Positions 1 to 7,525 of a stretch of DNA of 64,000 bases are shown here, piece by piece. The notes under the pieces were generated by a model. The model was not told the origin of the DNA. It worked only from the letters and a program-made list of their open reading frames with translations, and did not search any database. Position 1 is the stretch's first letter. Each line of letters starts with the position of its first letter. A program made the translations under genes and the position numbers. Source of the stretch: Thermosipho ferrireducens (GTDB lineage Bacteria > Thermotogota > Thermotogae > Thermotogales > Fervidobacteriaceae). The stretch is taken from positions 558,001 through 622,000 of the forward strand of contig NZ_CP071446.1 of NCBI RefSeq assembly GCF_017358165.1, written 5' to 3'.

Positions 1-795
1 AACACCCCATTCCTTACACATTGAATCAATATTAATAGTGGGAATTTTTGAATAAAGCAAATAACTAATAATTGCGTTCATTAACCGAAGGTGATTATCT
101 CTAACTGACTCCAAAAAATATGGAATATCATTATACAACGTCTTTTCCAGTACATTTTTCATCTTTTCAGAAAAATTCCCTTCTAAAAAAAACGGCCGCG
201 TACCAGACGAAGAGTACTCTTTAAATAGTTTTAAAACTTCTATGTCTTTTGCCAAAGAAATTATATATTCTCTATCAAAAGCAAAAGGAGAGTTTATCTT
301 GTCTATCTTTTTTCCAGTTGCAAGATAAATATATTCCCTAAACGATAACAAAGGCATTCTAACCTTTATAAATCTTCTTGAAAGATCAGCAATTCCCTTT
401 CTCAAAATAATGCTACTACTATCACTTATCCAGATTTTCTTGTCTGGAAAAGAATCATACAAAGATTTTACCTGGATACTCCAATTATTCAAGAAATGCA
501 CTTCATCAATTATCAATCCACTAAATCCTTCCAGAAAAACCCTCTCTCCAAGATTATATAGTGAAATCTGGGAAAGCAGCGGATCATCACCTGAAACATA
601 GAAAAAATTATATCTTTTTGCACTAAATAGCAAATACGTCGTTTTTCCAACACCTCTTGGACCATATAACAGGATTCCTCTTTCACTATCCATTCTTTCT
701 AACTTTTCAAAATACAATCTTTTCCTTTCTGGAAGGGCACTTACCATCCTTTCCTTCCTTGTTTCTAATCTTTCAATTATCTCAATCACATCCAT
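1..795 (-). CDS. Orphan AAA ATPase (DUF4143-type), 3' end outside window
   Basis: The reverse-strand reading frame runs open from an ATG at 795 to the window edge, so the C-terminus is missing. The Walker A motif is GPRGVGKTT near residue 42 and the Walker B region reads GLIIDEVHFLNNW. A SRRF/LSFREY segment follows, as in the AAA_14/DUF4143 family that often carries a C-terminal PD-(D/E)XK-like domain. The start is set by GGGTGGG seven bases upstream. The gene is transcribed alone. Its promoter (TATAAT on the reverse strand at 828-833) sits in a four-site operator array. It resembles the ATPase at 1299 in motif order and spacing. The cellular role of these ATPases is unknown. Confidence 0.85.
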   Translation of the reverse strand, partial: MDVIEIIERLETRKERMVSALPERKRLYFEKLERMDSERGILLYGPRGVGKTTYLLFSAKRYNFFYVSGDDPLLSQISLYNLGERVFLEGFSGLIIDEVHFLNNWSIQVKSLYDSFPDKKIWISDSSSIILRKGIADLSRRFIKVRMPLLSFREYIYLATGKKIDKINSPFAFDREYIISLAKDIEVLKLFKEYSSSGTRPFFLEGNFSEKMKNVLEKTLYNDIPYFLESVRDNHLRLMNAIISYLLYSKIPTINIDSMCKEWGV

Positions 796-810
796 TAATA
801 ACCCACCCTT

Positions 811-932
811 CGTTTCGATTTAAAACGATTATACCATATATTAGTTTTAACACAAAACGAATAACAAAAATAAACCCAAATATAGTTTTATATTAAAACG
901 ATTTTAGACAATATTCGTTTCGTATCAAAACT
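811..932 (-). promoter_or_regulatory. Promoter with four phased GTTT-N7-AAAC dyads
   Basis: Four 17-bp dyads of the form (A/C)GTTT-N7-AAAC(G/T) lie at 811-827, 843-859, 884-900 and 916-932. Their centres are 32, 41 and 32 bp apart, close to whole helical turns. The reverse-strand -10 (TATAAT, 828-833) begins right after the first dyad, and the second dyad overlaps the -35 region. This looks like a cooperative repressor site for the ATPase gene ending at 795. The binding protein is not known. Confidence 0.65.
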
Positions 933-944
933 ATAAAACTTTTT

Positions 945-1200
945 TCTACTAACCCTCGCCAATCTTGCCAACACTCACTAAATACAAGATTCCTCGCCTT
1001 CTACGCTCCTCGGAATGACACTGGTGGGGGATTCCTCGCTTTTCTGCTTCTCAGAATGACATAAAAAAAGAGTGTCATCCCGAGGAATATTCTTCTTTTG
1101 TCATCCCGAGGAACGAAGTCACGAGGGATCTTATTCCTTATTGTCATCCCGAACGAATGTGAGGGATCTTGTTTTTTTTACTAGCCTCGCCAACTCCTGT
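945..1200. repeat. Palindromic intergenic repeats plus CTCGCCAAY nonamers
   Basis: This stretch holds several copies of a 30-40 bp imperfect palindrome, such as GTCATCCCGAGGAA...GAGGGATCTT and its reverse complement. The copies are bounded by short degenerate tandem nonamers (ctcgccaat, cttgccaac). It has no convincing gene. The same pair of repeat types recurs between most genes of the window. Confidence 0.85.
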
Positions 1201-1298
1201 TAATTTGGCTACTGTAACAGTCATTTTATAAAGAAAAAGAACAATACAGTAGTCAAAAAATGGTAAAATATAAATGGAACAAGAAAGGAGTGGAAAAC

Positions 1299-2522
1299 AT
1301 GGATATCATACCTGAGCTTGTTGGCATTCAAACAAATATAGCTAAAAAAGTACCACTAAAATTCAAAAGATATTTATATAAAAAAATCAATTGGGATTAT
1401 AATGTAATCACAATAATGGGAGCCCGTGGAACAGGAAAAACCACCATGGTACTCCAATACTATATAGAAAATATTAATCGTCCGGATAAGATGCTGTACA
1501 TTTCTGCAGATAATCCTCTTGTTCTTCGGGAAGGCTTATATGATATAGCAATGGAATATTTTAAGTATGGAGGCGAATCTTTAATTATTGACGAAGTTCA
1601 TAAATACCCCGACTGGTCTCTGCAAATAAAAGCTATCTGCGATGCTTATCCTGATAAAAAATTGATAATTTTAGGTAGTTCTAAACTTGAAATATCCACC
1701 CAGAAAGGAGATCTTTCAAGAAGAACTCTGGTTTATAATTTACACCCCCTTTCTTTCAGAGAATACTTAGAAATAATAACAGAAGAAAAGTTTGAAAAAA
1801 TAACACTGGAAGATCTATTAAATAATCATGTTTATTTTGCCAGTAAATTAACCAAAAAAGTAAAAAACATACTATTACATTTTAAAAACTTCCTTCGCTT
1901 TGGCTGTTTCCCTTTCTTTATTGGACTTAAAGAAGAAGACTATCACTCACTAACTCGAAACATCCTTGATAAGGTAATATACGAAGATATCCCCTCCCTT
2001 AAAATTTTAAAAAGCGAAACAATATTACCATTGAAAAAATTAATTGCTTTTATTGCAGATTCTAATATACCAACTTTCAGTGTTTCTTCAATTACTAAAG
2101 AATTGGGAGTATCAAAAGAAACAGTTTACGAACTGTTTGAACTTCTTCAAAAAGCAGATATTTTAAGAATCATTCGAACAAAAAGAGCGTCACTACGTTC
2201 AATAAAAAATGCCAAAATATTTTTCCTTTCCCCAAATTTCTACTATGCCATCATGAAAGAAAGATGGATCAGAAACCCGAAACCTGGCAACATAAGAGAA
2301 TCCTTCTTTGTATCACAATTAGAAAGTAAAAAATTATATATTCCACCATCGGGTGATTTCCTGGTAGAAGATAATAAAAAAGAATATATTTTTGAAATAG
2401 GTGGAAAAAGCAAAGGAAAAAAACAGATATCTAATCTGGAAAACGCATACATACTTCGAGATAATATTGAAATAGGTTTTGGTAATATAATACCACTCTA
2501 CCTTATAGGATTCTTGTACTAA
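1299..2522 (+). CDS. Orphan AAA ATPase, DUF4143 type
   Basis: A 407-residue P-loop ATPase. Walker A (GARGTGKTT) is near residues 41-49 and Walker B (LIIDEVHKYPDW) near 100. A central winged-helix-like stretch (TKELGVSKETVYELFELLQKA) follows, and the C-terminus has the DUF4143 look. An upstream in-frame ATG at 1260 falls inside the likely -10 region, so the start is taken at 1299, eight bases after AAGGAG. The gene stands alone between repeat clusters. DUF4143 ATPases are common orphan genes in thermophiles. A DNA-linked or defence role has been suggested but not shown. Confidence 0.85.
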   Translation: MDIIPELVGIQTNIAKKVPLKFKRYLYKKINWDYNVITIMGARGTGKTTMVLQYYIENINRPDKMLYISADNPLVLREGLYDIAMEYFKYGGESLIIDEVHKYPDWSLQIKAICDAYPDKKLIILGSSKLEISTQKGDLSRRTLVYNLHPLSFREYLEIITEEKFEKITLEDLLNNHVYFASKLTKKVKNILLHFKNFLRFGCFPFFIGLKEEDYHSLTRNILDKVIYEDIPSLKILKSETILPLKKLIAFIADSNIPTFSVSSITKELGVSKETVYELFELLQKADILRIIRTKRASLRSIKNAKIFFLSPNFYYAIMKERWIRNPKPGNIRESFFVSQLESKKLYIPPSGDFLVEDNKKEYIFEIGGKSKGKKQISNLENAYILRDNIEIGFGNIIPLYLIGFLY

Positions 2523-2790
2523 CCCTCGCTAACCTCGCTAATTATAAGATTCCTCGTCGCGTACGCTCCTCGGAATGACACTGGCGGGGGATTCCTCGCT
2601 TTTTTGCTTTTCAGAATGACGTAAAAAGAGAGTGTCATCCCGAGGAATATTTTTCTTTTGTCATCCCGAGGAACGAAGTGACGAGGGATCTTATTCCTTA
2701 TTGTCATTCCGAACGTACGTGAGGGGGATGTCATCCTGAGGAGTGTGAAGGCGAAGGATCTTCTTTTACTAACCTCGCCAATCTTACTTT
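2523..2790. repeat. Palindromic intergenic repeats and nonamers
   Basis: The repeat begins one base after the stop codon of the preceding ATPase with nonamers (ccctcgctaacctcgct). Alternating forward and inverted copies of the CCTCGGAATGACA / GTCATCCCGAGG palindrome follow. No gene is supported here. Confidence 0.85.
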
Positions 2791-2792
2791 TT

Positions 2793-2839
2793 CTAAAGAT
2801 AAATTTAGTAAATATATCTTTAGTAAATTATGATATAAT
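2793..2839 (+). promoter_or_regulatory. Promoter with dyad CTAAAGATA/TATCTTTAG and TTTAGTAAAT repeats
   Basis: A perfect 9-bp inverted repeat (2793-2801 and 2815-2823) is interleaved with two TTTAGTAAAT direct repeats 15 bp apart (2804 and 2819). The -10 TATAAT is at 2834-2839. The arrangement suggests an operator for the ATPase gene that starts at 2857. Confidence 0.55.
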
Positions 2840-2856
2840 TCATTTGAGGTGATAAC

Positions 2857-4206
2857 ATGTTTATTAATAGGGATAAAGAAAAAAATTTTCTCAGAAGAAA
2901 ACTTTCCAGCAAAAGGTCTGAATTGTTAATAATTTATGGTAGAAGACGCGTTGGTAAAACTTTCCTTCTTGAACATGTGATTAAAAACGGTCTTTTCTTC
3001 ACCGCTGATCTTTCAGGGAGCGTTCCACTAATGAACAGATTCTTGAACGAAATAAAAGAACTTATAAATCTTCCTGAAAGTTTGAAAATTAACTCATGGG
3101 AAGAATTCTTTTCCTTTTTAGACATGGCAATCAACACCAGAAAAATCAATACCGTTGTTATTGATGAATTTCAATATATTCCATATAAAGACGATTCTTT
3201 TCTATCCATATTTCAAAGATGGTGGGACAAAAATTTTTCAAAAAAAGACGTAAAGTTTATTCTGTGTGGTTCATACAGTGGAATGATAGAAAAAATAGCA
3301 CTTTCACAAAACAGCCCAATATACGGTCGCAGAACAGGCCAATACAAAATATTACCAATGAATTTTGAAGATTCTGTGAAATTTTTTAATTTCGATTCGA
3401 AGCAAGATTATGTTCTTGCTTACAGCGTTACAGACGGTGTCCCCCTGTATCTTCTTGAATTTTCAAAATACACCAACTTTTTTGATGCTTTAAAAGAAAA
3501 AATATTAACTCCGGGAGAATTTCTTGTAGAAGAGGGGAAATTCCTGACTCTTGAAGAGTTTAAAAAAGACCCATCAAATTACTTTTCCATATTAACCGCC
3601 ATAGCAAACGGAAAAACAACCCCAAATGAAATAGCAAACGAAAGTGGCATGGAATATAAAAGCATAGGTACCTACCTTTCAAGGCTCCTTGAACTTGAGC
3701 TTATAAAAAAAGAACAACCATTTTCATTAAAAAAAGCTAAGAAAAAAGCGTTTTATTACATTAATGATGAATACCTGAGATTTTATTTCCGCTACATTTA
3801 TCCCCACCAGGAAATGATATATCGAGGCCTTGGCAGCAAACTTCTTGAAAAAATAAAAACAACCCTTTCACAGCATGTTTCTTTTACCTTTGAAAAAATT
3901 TCAAAACAATATTTTGAAAAACATACTGGTATTGAAAAAGCTGGAAGATGGTGGGGAGCTGGAAATGAGATAGACATTGTTGGTGTTAAAGATAATACCT
4001 TATATGTTGGAGAATGCAAATGGACAAACAAGAAAATAGATGGAAAGATTTTGAACAGTTTAAAAAGAAAAATACCTTACCTTCTAAAAGACCTCGAATA
4101 TGAACCGGTAAAAATCATCTACTACCTATTCTCAAAAAACGGATTTGAAGGATTAAAAGAAAGTGATGATGTAAAACTTATAACATTAGACAATATAATT
4201 CACTAA
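2857..4206 (+). CDS. Archaeal-type ATPase with C-terminal DUF234 nuclease-like domain
   Basis: A 449-residue protein. The N-terminal Arch_ATPase domain has Walker A GRRRVGKT at residues 28-35 and Walker B TVVIDEFQYI near 98. A winged-helix-like segment (NEIANESGMEYKSIGTYL) sits near 250. The C-terminal DUF234 region carries GNEIDIVG...YVGECKW, the E-x-D...E-x-K pattern of PD-(D/E)XK folds. The start is fixed by GAGGTG just upstream of ATG 2857. The gene is monocistronic. Such archaeal-type ATPases are widespread in hyperthermophiles without known function. The nuclease-like motif is intact, so a DNA-processing role is possible. Confidence 0.85.
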   Translation: MFINRDKEKNFLRRKLSSKRSELLIIYGRRRVGKTFLLEHVIKNGLFFTADLSGSVPLMNRFLNEIKELINLPESLKINSWEEFFSFLDMAINTRKINTVVIDEFQYIPYKDDSFLSIFQRWWDKNFSKKDVKFILCGSYSGMIEKIALSQNSPIYGRRTGQYKILPMNFEDSVKFFNFDSKQDYVLAYSVTDGVPLYLLEFSKYTNFFDALKEKILTPGEFLVEEGKFLTLEEFKKDPSNYFSILTAIANGKTTPNEIANESGMEYKSIGTYLSRLLELELIKKEQPFSLKKAKKKAFYYINDEYLRFYFRYIYPHQEMIYRGLGSKLLEKIKTTLSQHVSFTFEKISKQYFEKHTGIEKAGRWWGAGNEIDIVGVKDNTLYVGECKWTNKKIDGKILNSLKRKIPYLLKDLEYEPVKIIYYLFSKNGFEGLKESDDVKLITLDNIIH

Positions 4207-4795
4207 TCAACCCTCGCTAAATACAAGATTCCTCGCCTTCTACGCTCCTCGGAATGACATAAAAAGAGAGTGTCATCCCGAACGAATGTGAGGGATCTTA
4301 TTCCTTATTGTCATTCCGAACGAACGTGAGGAATCTTAATCTTTTCCCCAACCCTCGCCAATCTTGCTAACTCTCGCCAATTATAAGATTCTTCGTCGTT
4401 TCACTCCTCAGAATGACAGAGAAACAAGATTCCTCGTCGCTAACGCTCCTCGGAATGACACATTTCGGGGATGCCAATCTCGTCAATTAAGATTCTTCGC
4501 ACTCCGTGCTCAGAATGACAAAAAAAGGATGTCATCCCGAGGAATATTCCTCTTTTGTCATCCCCTTTCTCCTTTTTTGTCATCCCGAGGAACGAAGTGA
4601 CGAGGGATCTTATTCCTTATTGTCATTCCGAACGCATGTGAGGAATCTTATTTTTTTTACTAACCTCGCTAACCTCGCCAATCTTGCTAACTCCGCCAAT
4701 TATAAGATTCTTCGTCGTTTCACTCCTCAGAATGACAGAGAAACAAGATTCCTCGTCGCATGCGCTCCTCGGAATGACGTAGGAAGGGGCCAACC
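4207..4795. repeat. Long palindromic-repeat cluster
   Basis: About 590 bp of alternating palindromic units (GTCATCCCGAGGAA..., AAGATTCCTCG...GGAATGACA, AAGATTCTTCG...AGAATGACA) and CTCGCYAAY nonamer runs. Short open frames here translate to runs such as LANLANLANSAN, which come from the 9-bp repeat and are not genes. Confidence 0.85.
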
Positions 4796-4812
4796 TTCCA
4801 AATGAAGCACAT

Positions 4813-4870
4813 GTCACAGCTGTCACACAGTATAGACAATTGTCACACAAGTCACACAACGTGGTATAAT
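4813..4870 (+). promoter_or_regulatory. GTCACA array (9/20/9 spacing) over the promoter
   Basis: GTCACA occurs at 4813, 4822, 4842 and 4851, giving start-to-start spacings of 9, 20 and 9. The -10 TATAAT is at 4865-4870. The GTCACA at 4842-4847 sits exactly where a -35 would lie, with a 17-bp spacer. A protein bound here would compete with RNA polymerase. A second array of the same geometry lies beyond the gene at 6075. Confidence 0.65.
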
Positions 4871-4907
4871 AAAATCGAACATCAAATCTATCACAGGTGG
4901 TGAAACT

Positions 4908-6071
4908 GTGAAAAAGAGTAAAATAAAAGAAATTCTCCAGGCTCTTTTTGACGCCCCTTTATCATCCAGAAATTTACTTGTTGATAGAAAAGAAGAAATA
5001 AATTTTCTCAATACAATATGCTCTTTTCAGCCTTTAGGTGTATATGGTGTATGTGGTGAAACTGGTGTTGGAAAAACAACATTATTAAACTTTCTTGATC
5101 CCGGTGAAGGAAAAAGAATTTACCTGAAACTTACGGAAAAAGAAAACAAAGAAGTAATAATCGGTGATATGTTATATAAACTTGCCAAAGAGGTAGAAAA
5201 ATACGAAAAACCAGAGCTCTCGAAAATCGCTAAAGAATCAATAGAATTTGTTATCGAAGAAAGAAATATAACCAATTCTGTGGGAGCAGGTGGCGGCGTT
5301 ATTGTCAGCGGAAATTTTTCTAAAAGCACAACTCGTATAAAAAAGTTTAATATCTATCAAGCTTACGATTTGTTAGACAGCATCCTTAATCTATTACTTA
5401 AAAAGTATAAAAGAATAGTACTGATTATAGACGAACTTGACAAAGAAAAAAAAGAAGAAGTACTAATGATTCTGGATTCACTCAAAAGTATATTCGACAA
5501 AAACAACCTGGTAGTAATATTATCTCTTCCATTTGCAATATACCGGGAATATACAAAAGATAGACTAAGATGGAACGAATCTGGAAATTTAGAAAACATT
5601 TTAAAAGACGTTCTCTTTTTAGAACCTTTGAGCGACAGGCAAATTCAAGAAATGATTATGAAAAGATTAGAAAAATACCCCGATTTTTTCGACAGCGATA
5701 CGTTATATGAAATAGCAAAATACAGCGATGGTAATCCAAGAGACGCTCTATGGATCTCTCAACAAATTGTTCTGGATAATCTTGACCTGGAAAGAATAAC
5801 GGGCAAATCTGCTACCGAAACTCTTAAAAAAATTACTAAAAAATATTTTGAAAGCTCACTGGATTTAACCGAAATTCAGGAAAAAGTACTAAATGTAATA
5901 GCAAAATACAGCGGGAGCAGGAACGAGCTGGTAAAAAAATTAGAAAAAGAGGGGATAAAAAGACAAACAGCATACACCTATATAAATCGATTAAAAGAAA
6001 ATGGATTAATACTCGAAAGAAACGGAAAATTAAAAGTTTCCGGTAAGATACTTTATATCATATCTAACTAA
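4908..6071 (+). CDS. ORC/Cdc6-like AAA ATPase with C-terminal winged helix
   Basis: A 387-residue protein that starts at GTG 4908, with AGGTGG at 4895-4900. Walker A is GETGVGKTT near residue 47 and Walker B is IVLIIDELDKE near 170. A sensor/lid region (YSDGNPRDAL) resembles sensor 2 of ORC/Cdc6-type AAA proteins. A C-terminal winged helix follows (VLNVIAKYSGSRNELVKKL...RQTAYTYINRLKENGLI). It differs from the DUF4143 neighbours because it has no nuclease-like tail. GTCACA arrays of the same geometry flank it on both sides, so it may bind DNA there and regulate itself. The family resemblance is seen in the sequence. A replication or regulatory role is inference. Confidence 0.75.
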   Translation: MKKSKIKEILQALFDAPLSSRNLLVDRKEEINFLNTICSFQPLGVYGVCGETGVGKTTLLNFLDPGEGKRIYLKLTEKENKEVIIGDMLYKLAKEVEKYEKPELSKIAKESIEFVIEERNITNSVGAGGGVIVSGNFSKSTTRIKKFNIYQAYDLLDSILNLLLKKYKRIVLIIDELDKEKKEEVLMILDSLKSIFDKNNLVVILSLPFAIYREYTKDRLRWNESGNLENILKDVLFLEPLSDRQIQEMIMKRLEKYPDFFDSDTLYEIAKYSDGNPRDALWISQQIVLDNLDLERITGKSATETLKKITKKYFESSLDLTEIQEKVLNVIAKYSGSRNELVKKLEKEGIKRQTAYTYINRLKENGLILERNGKLKVSGKILYIISN

Positions 6072-6074
6072 ACA

Positions 6075-6118
6075 GTCACAACTGTCACACGTTGTAGACA
6101 ATTGTCACATATGTCACA
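6075..6118. promoter_or_regulatory. Downstream GTCACA array, same 9/20/9 geometry
   Basis: GTCACA occurs at 6075, 6084, 6104 and 6113, with spacings of 9, 20 and 9 as in the upstream array at 4813. The central block tagacaattgtcaca is shared. The array begins four bases after the stop codon of the ATPase, where no promoter is needed for it. Confidence 0.7.
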
Positions 6119-6124
6119 ACCAAT

Positions 6125-6278
6125 CTCTGCCAACTACATTCCCTGTCATCCCGAACGAATGTGATGGGGATATCATCCTGAGGAGTGTGAAGGCGAAGGA
6201 TCTTTTCCCTATTGTCATTCCGAGCGAAGCGAGGAATCTTATTTTTTTTACTAACCTCGCCAATCTCGCTAACTCTCG
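6125..6278. repeat. Palindromic repeats and nonamers
   Basis: Repeat units (GTCATCCCGAACGAATGTG..., GTCATTCCGAGCGAAGCGAGG...) are followed by nonamers that run up to the stop codon of the reverse-strand vapC remnant. Confidence 0.8.
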
Positions 6279-6671
6279 CTAACTTTTACCTGGCATGATT
6301 CTTCCCAGTGTAGTCTTATCAAAATCAGCATCGTAACTGACAATTTTAAGTTCTAAGCTTTTTGCCAGATAATATTGGTAAGAATCATCGAAATCAAGAT
6401 TATAATGTTTTGAAATCTCAAAAAGCTTTGGAAGGTCATCCAGGCCAACTTCAACAATATTAAATTCTTTTATAACATCGATAAAAACACGAAATTCCCT
6501 TTCAAGATTATAACGACTGAAAATTATTCAAATAGAATAAATCGTGAACAAACTTATAAACAATTTTTCGCAGGGAATCTCTTTTAAAAATTTCTCTATA
6601 TCTTCAGCATGTGTTCCATTTGTCATATATTCAATTAGAATGTTTGTGTCCAGGAGATATCCTTTCACCAC
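6279..6671 (-). pseudogene. VapC-type PIN toxin with an in-frame stop
   Basis: The reverse-strand frame from GTG 6671 encodes a PIN domain. KGYLLDTNILIEY carries the first catalytic Asp, and DFDDSYQYYLA and SYDADFDK carry the later acidic residues. The frame stays the same throughout, but codon 48 is TGA (6528-6530), in FTIYSI-stop-IIFSRY. A single G-to-T change from GGA would explain it. The total of about 130 codons is the usual VapC length. It overlaps the antitoxin gene by about 40 bp, as in an active vapBC operon. It was probably inactivated recently, because no other damage is visible. Confidence 0.85.
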
Positions 6672-6864
6672 CTGTCCCCCATTCCAGCACTTTATGTTGA
6701 AGTTCAACCGCGTTAAAATCACTGATTTTACCTGCGATTATGCCTCTGATTTTTTTAAGTGAATTCTTTCGTTTTCTTTCTTTTGCAAGAAGAAAGTCAA
6801 CAAAATCTTCTACTTCTTTTCTTTCCATTGTAGAAAGCCGATTTATCTTTTCTATTAAATCCAT
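6631..6864 (-). CDS. VapB-like antitoxin (DUF2281 type)
   Basis: A 77-residue protein read from ATG 6864, with AGGTGG just upstream. The N-terminal part (MDLIEKINRLSTMERKEVEDFVDFLL) is typical of small DUF2281/VapB antitoxins. The C-terminal half would bind the toxin. The next gene on the strand is the broken PIN toxin, which starts inside this gene. The antitoxin is intact although its toxin has a stop codon, which fits loss of the toxin first. A longer frame upstream (start 6909) is possible but lacks a good ribosome site. Confidence 0.75.
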   Translation of the reverse strand: MDLIEKINRLSTMERKEVEDFVDFLLAKERKRKNSLKKIRGIIAGKISDFNAVELQHKVLEWGTGGERISPGHKHSN

Positions 6865-6954
6865 TAACTTCACCACCTTTAAATATGGCTCTTTTACTAT
6901 TTTCCTCAAAAATATTGTACCATAATACCATCCTCATAGTCATCCTGAGAAACA

Positions 6955-7440
6955 CCATCAAGAAGAGGGATGTCATCCCGAGAAATATTCCTCTTTTGTC
7001 ATCCTGAGGAATATTCCTCTCTTGCCATCCCCTTTCTCCTTTTTTGTCATCCTGAGGAGCGTAGCGACGAAGGATCTTTTCCCTATTGTCATTCCGAGCG
7101 AAGCGAGGAATCTTATTCCTTATTGTCATTCCGAACGTACGTGAGGAATCTTATTTTTTACTAACCTCGCCAACTCTCGCTAACTCTCGCCAATTATAAG
7201 ATTCTTCGTCGTTTCACTCCTCAGAATGACAGAGAAACAAGATTCCTCGTCGCTAACACTCCTCGGAATGACACATTTCGGGGATGCCAACCTCGTCAAT
7301 TAAGATTCTTCGCACTCCGTGCTCAGAATGACAAAAAAAGGATGTCATCCCGAGGAATATTCCTCTTTTGTCATCCCGAGGAACGAAGTGACGAGGGATC
7401 TTATTCCTTATTGTCATTCCGAACGTACGCGAGGAATCTT
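6955..7440. repeat. Palindromic-repeat cluster
   Basis: About 490 bp of palindromic units and nonamers. Part of it (from about 7195 to 7345) repeats almost exactly the order of units seen at 4380-4530, so repeat blocks are copied as composites, not only as single units. No gene seen. Confidence 0.85.
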
Positions 7441-7443
7441 GTT

Positions 7444-7492
7444 GACTAAATTGGGCCTTATTTAGTCACCATCATGACAAATATGTTATAAT
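7444..7492 (+). promoter_or_regulatory. Promoter with GACTAAAT/ATTTAGTC dyad
   Basis: A perfect 8-bp inverted repeat (7444-7451 and 7460-7467, 8-bp loop) lies upstream of an extended -10 (TGT-TATAAT, 7484-7492). It probably controls the ATPase gene at 7526. It is unrelated in sequence to the operators of the other ATPases. Confidence 0.55.
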
Positions 7493-7525
7493 AAACACTG
7501 TCAGTGAATTTTCGGAGGTGTTATT

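Noticed and set aside
1260-1298. ATG 1260 as start of the second ATPase
   Set aside because: It lies in the likely -10 region and has no ribosome site; ATG 1299 follows AAGGAG.
4207-4800. Regular repeats that could be read as a CRISPR array
   Set aside because: Repeat units vary in sequence and orientation, spacers are not of constant length, and no cas gene is in the window.
4364-4805. Small open frames in repeat clusters (for example LANLANLANSAN-type products here, at 9153-9449 and 60823-61134)
   Set aside because: They are translations of nonamers and palindromes, in several frames and clusters, without ribosome sites.
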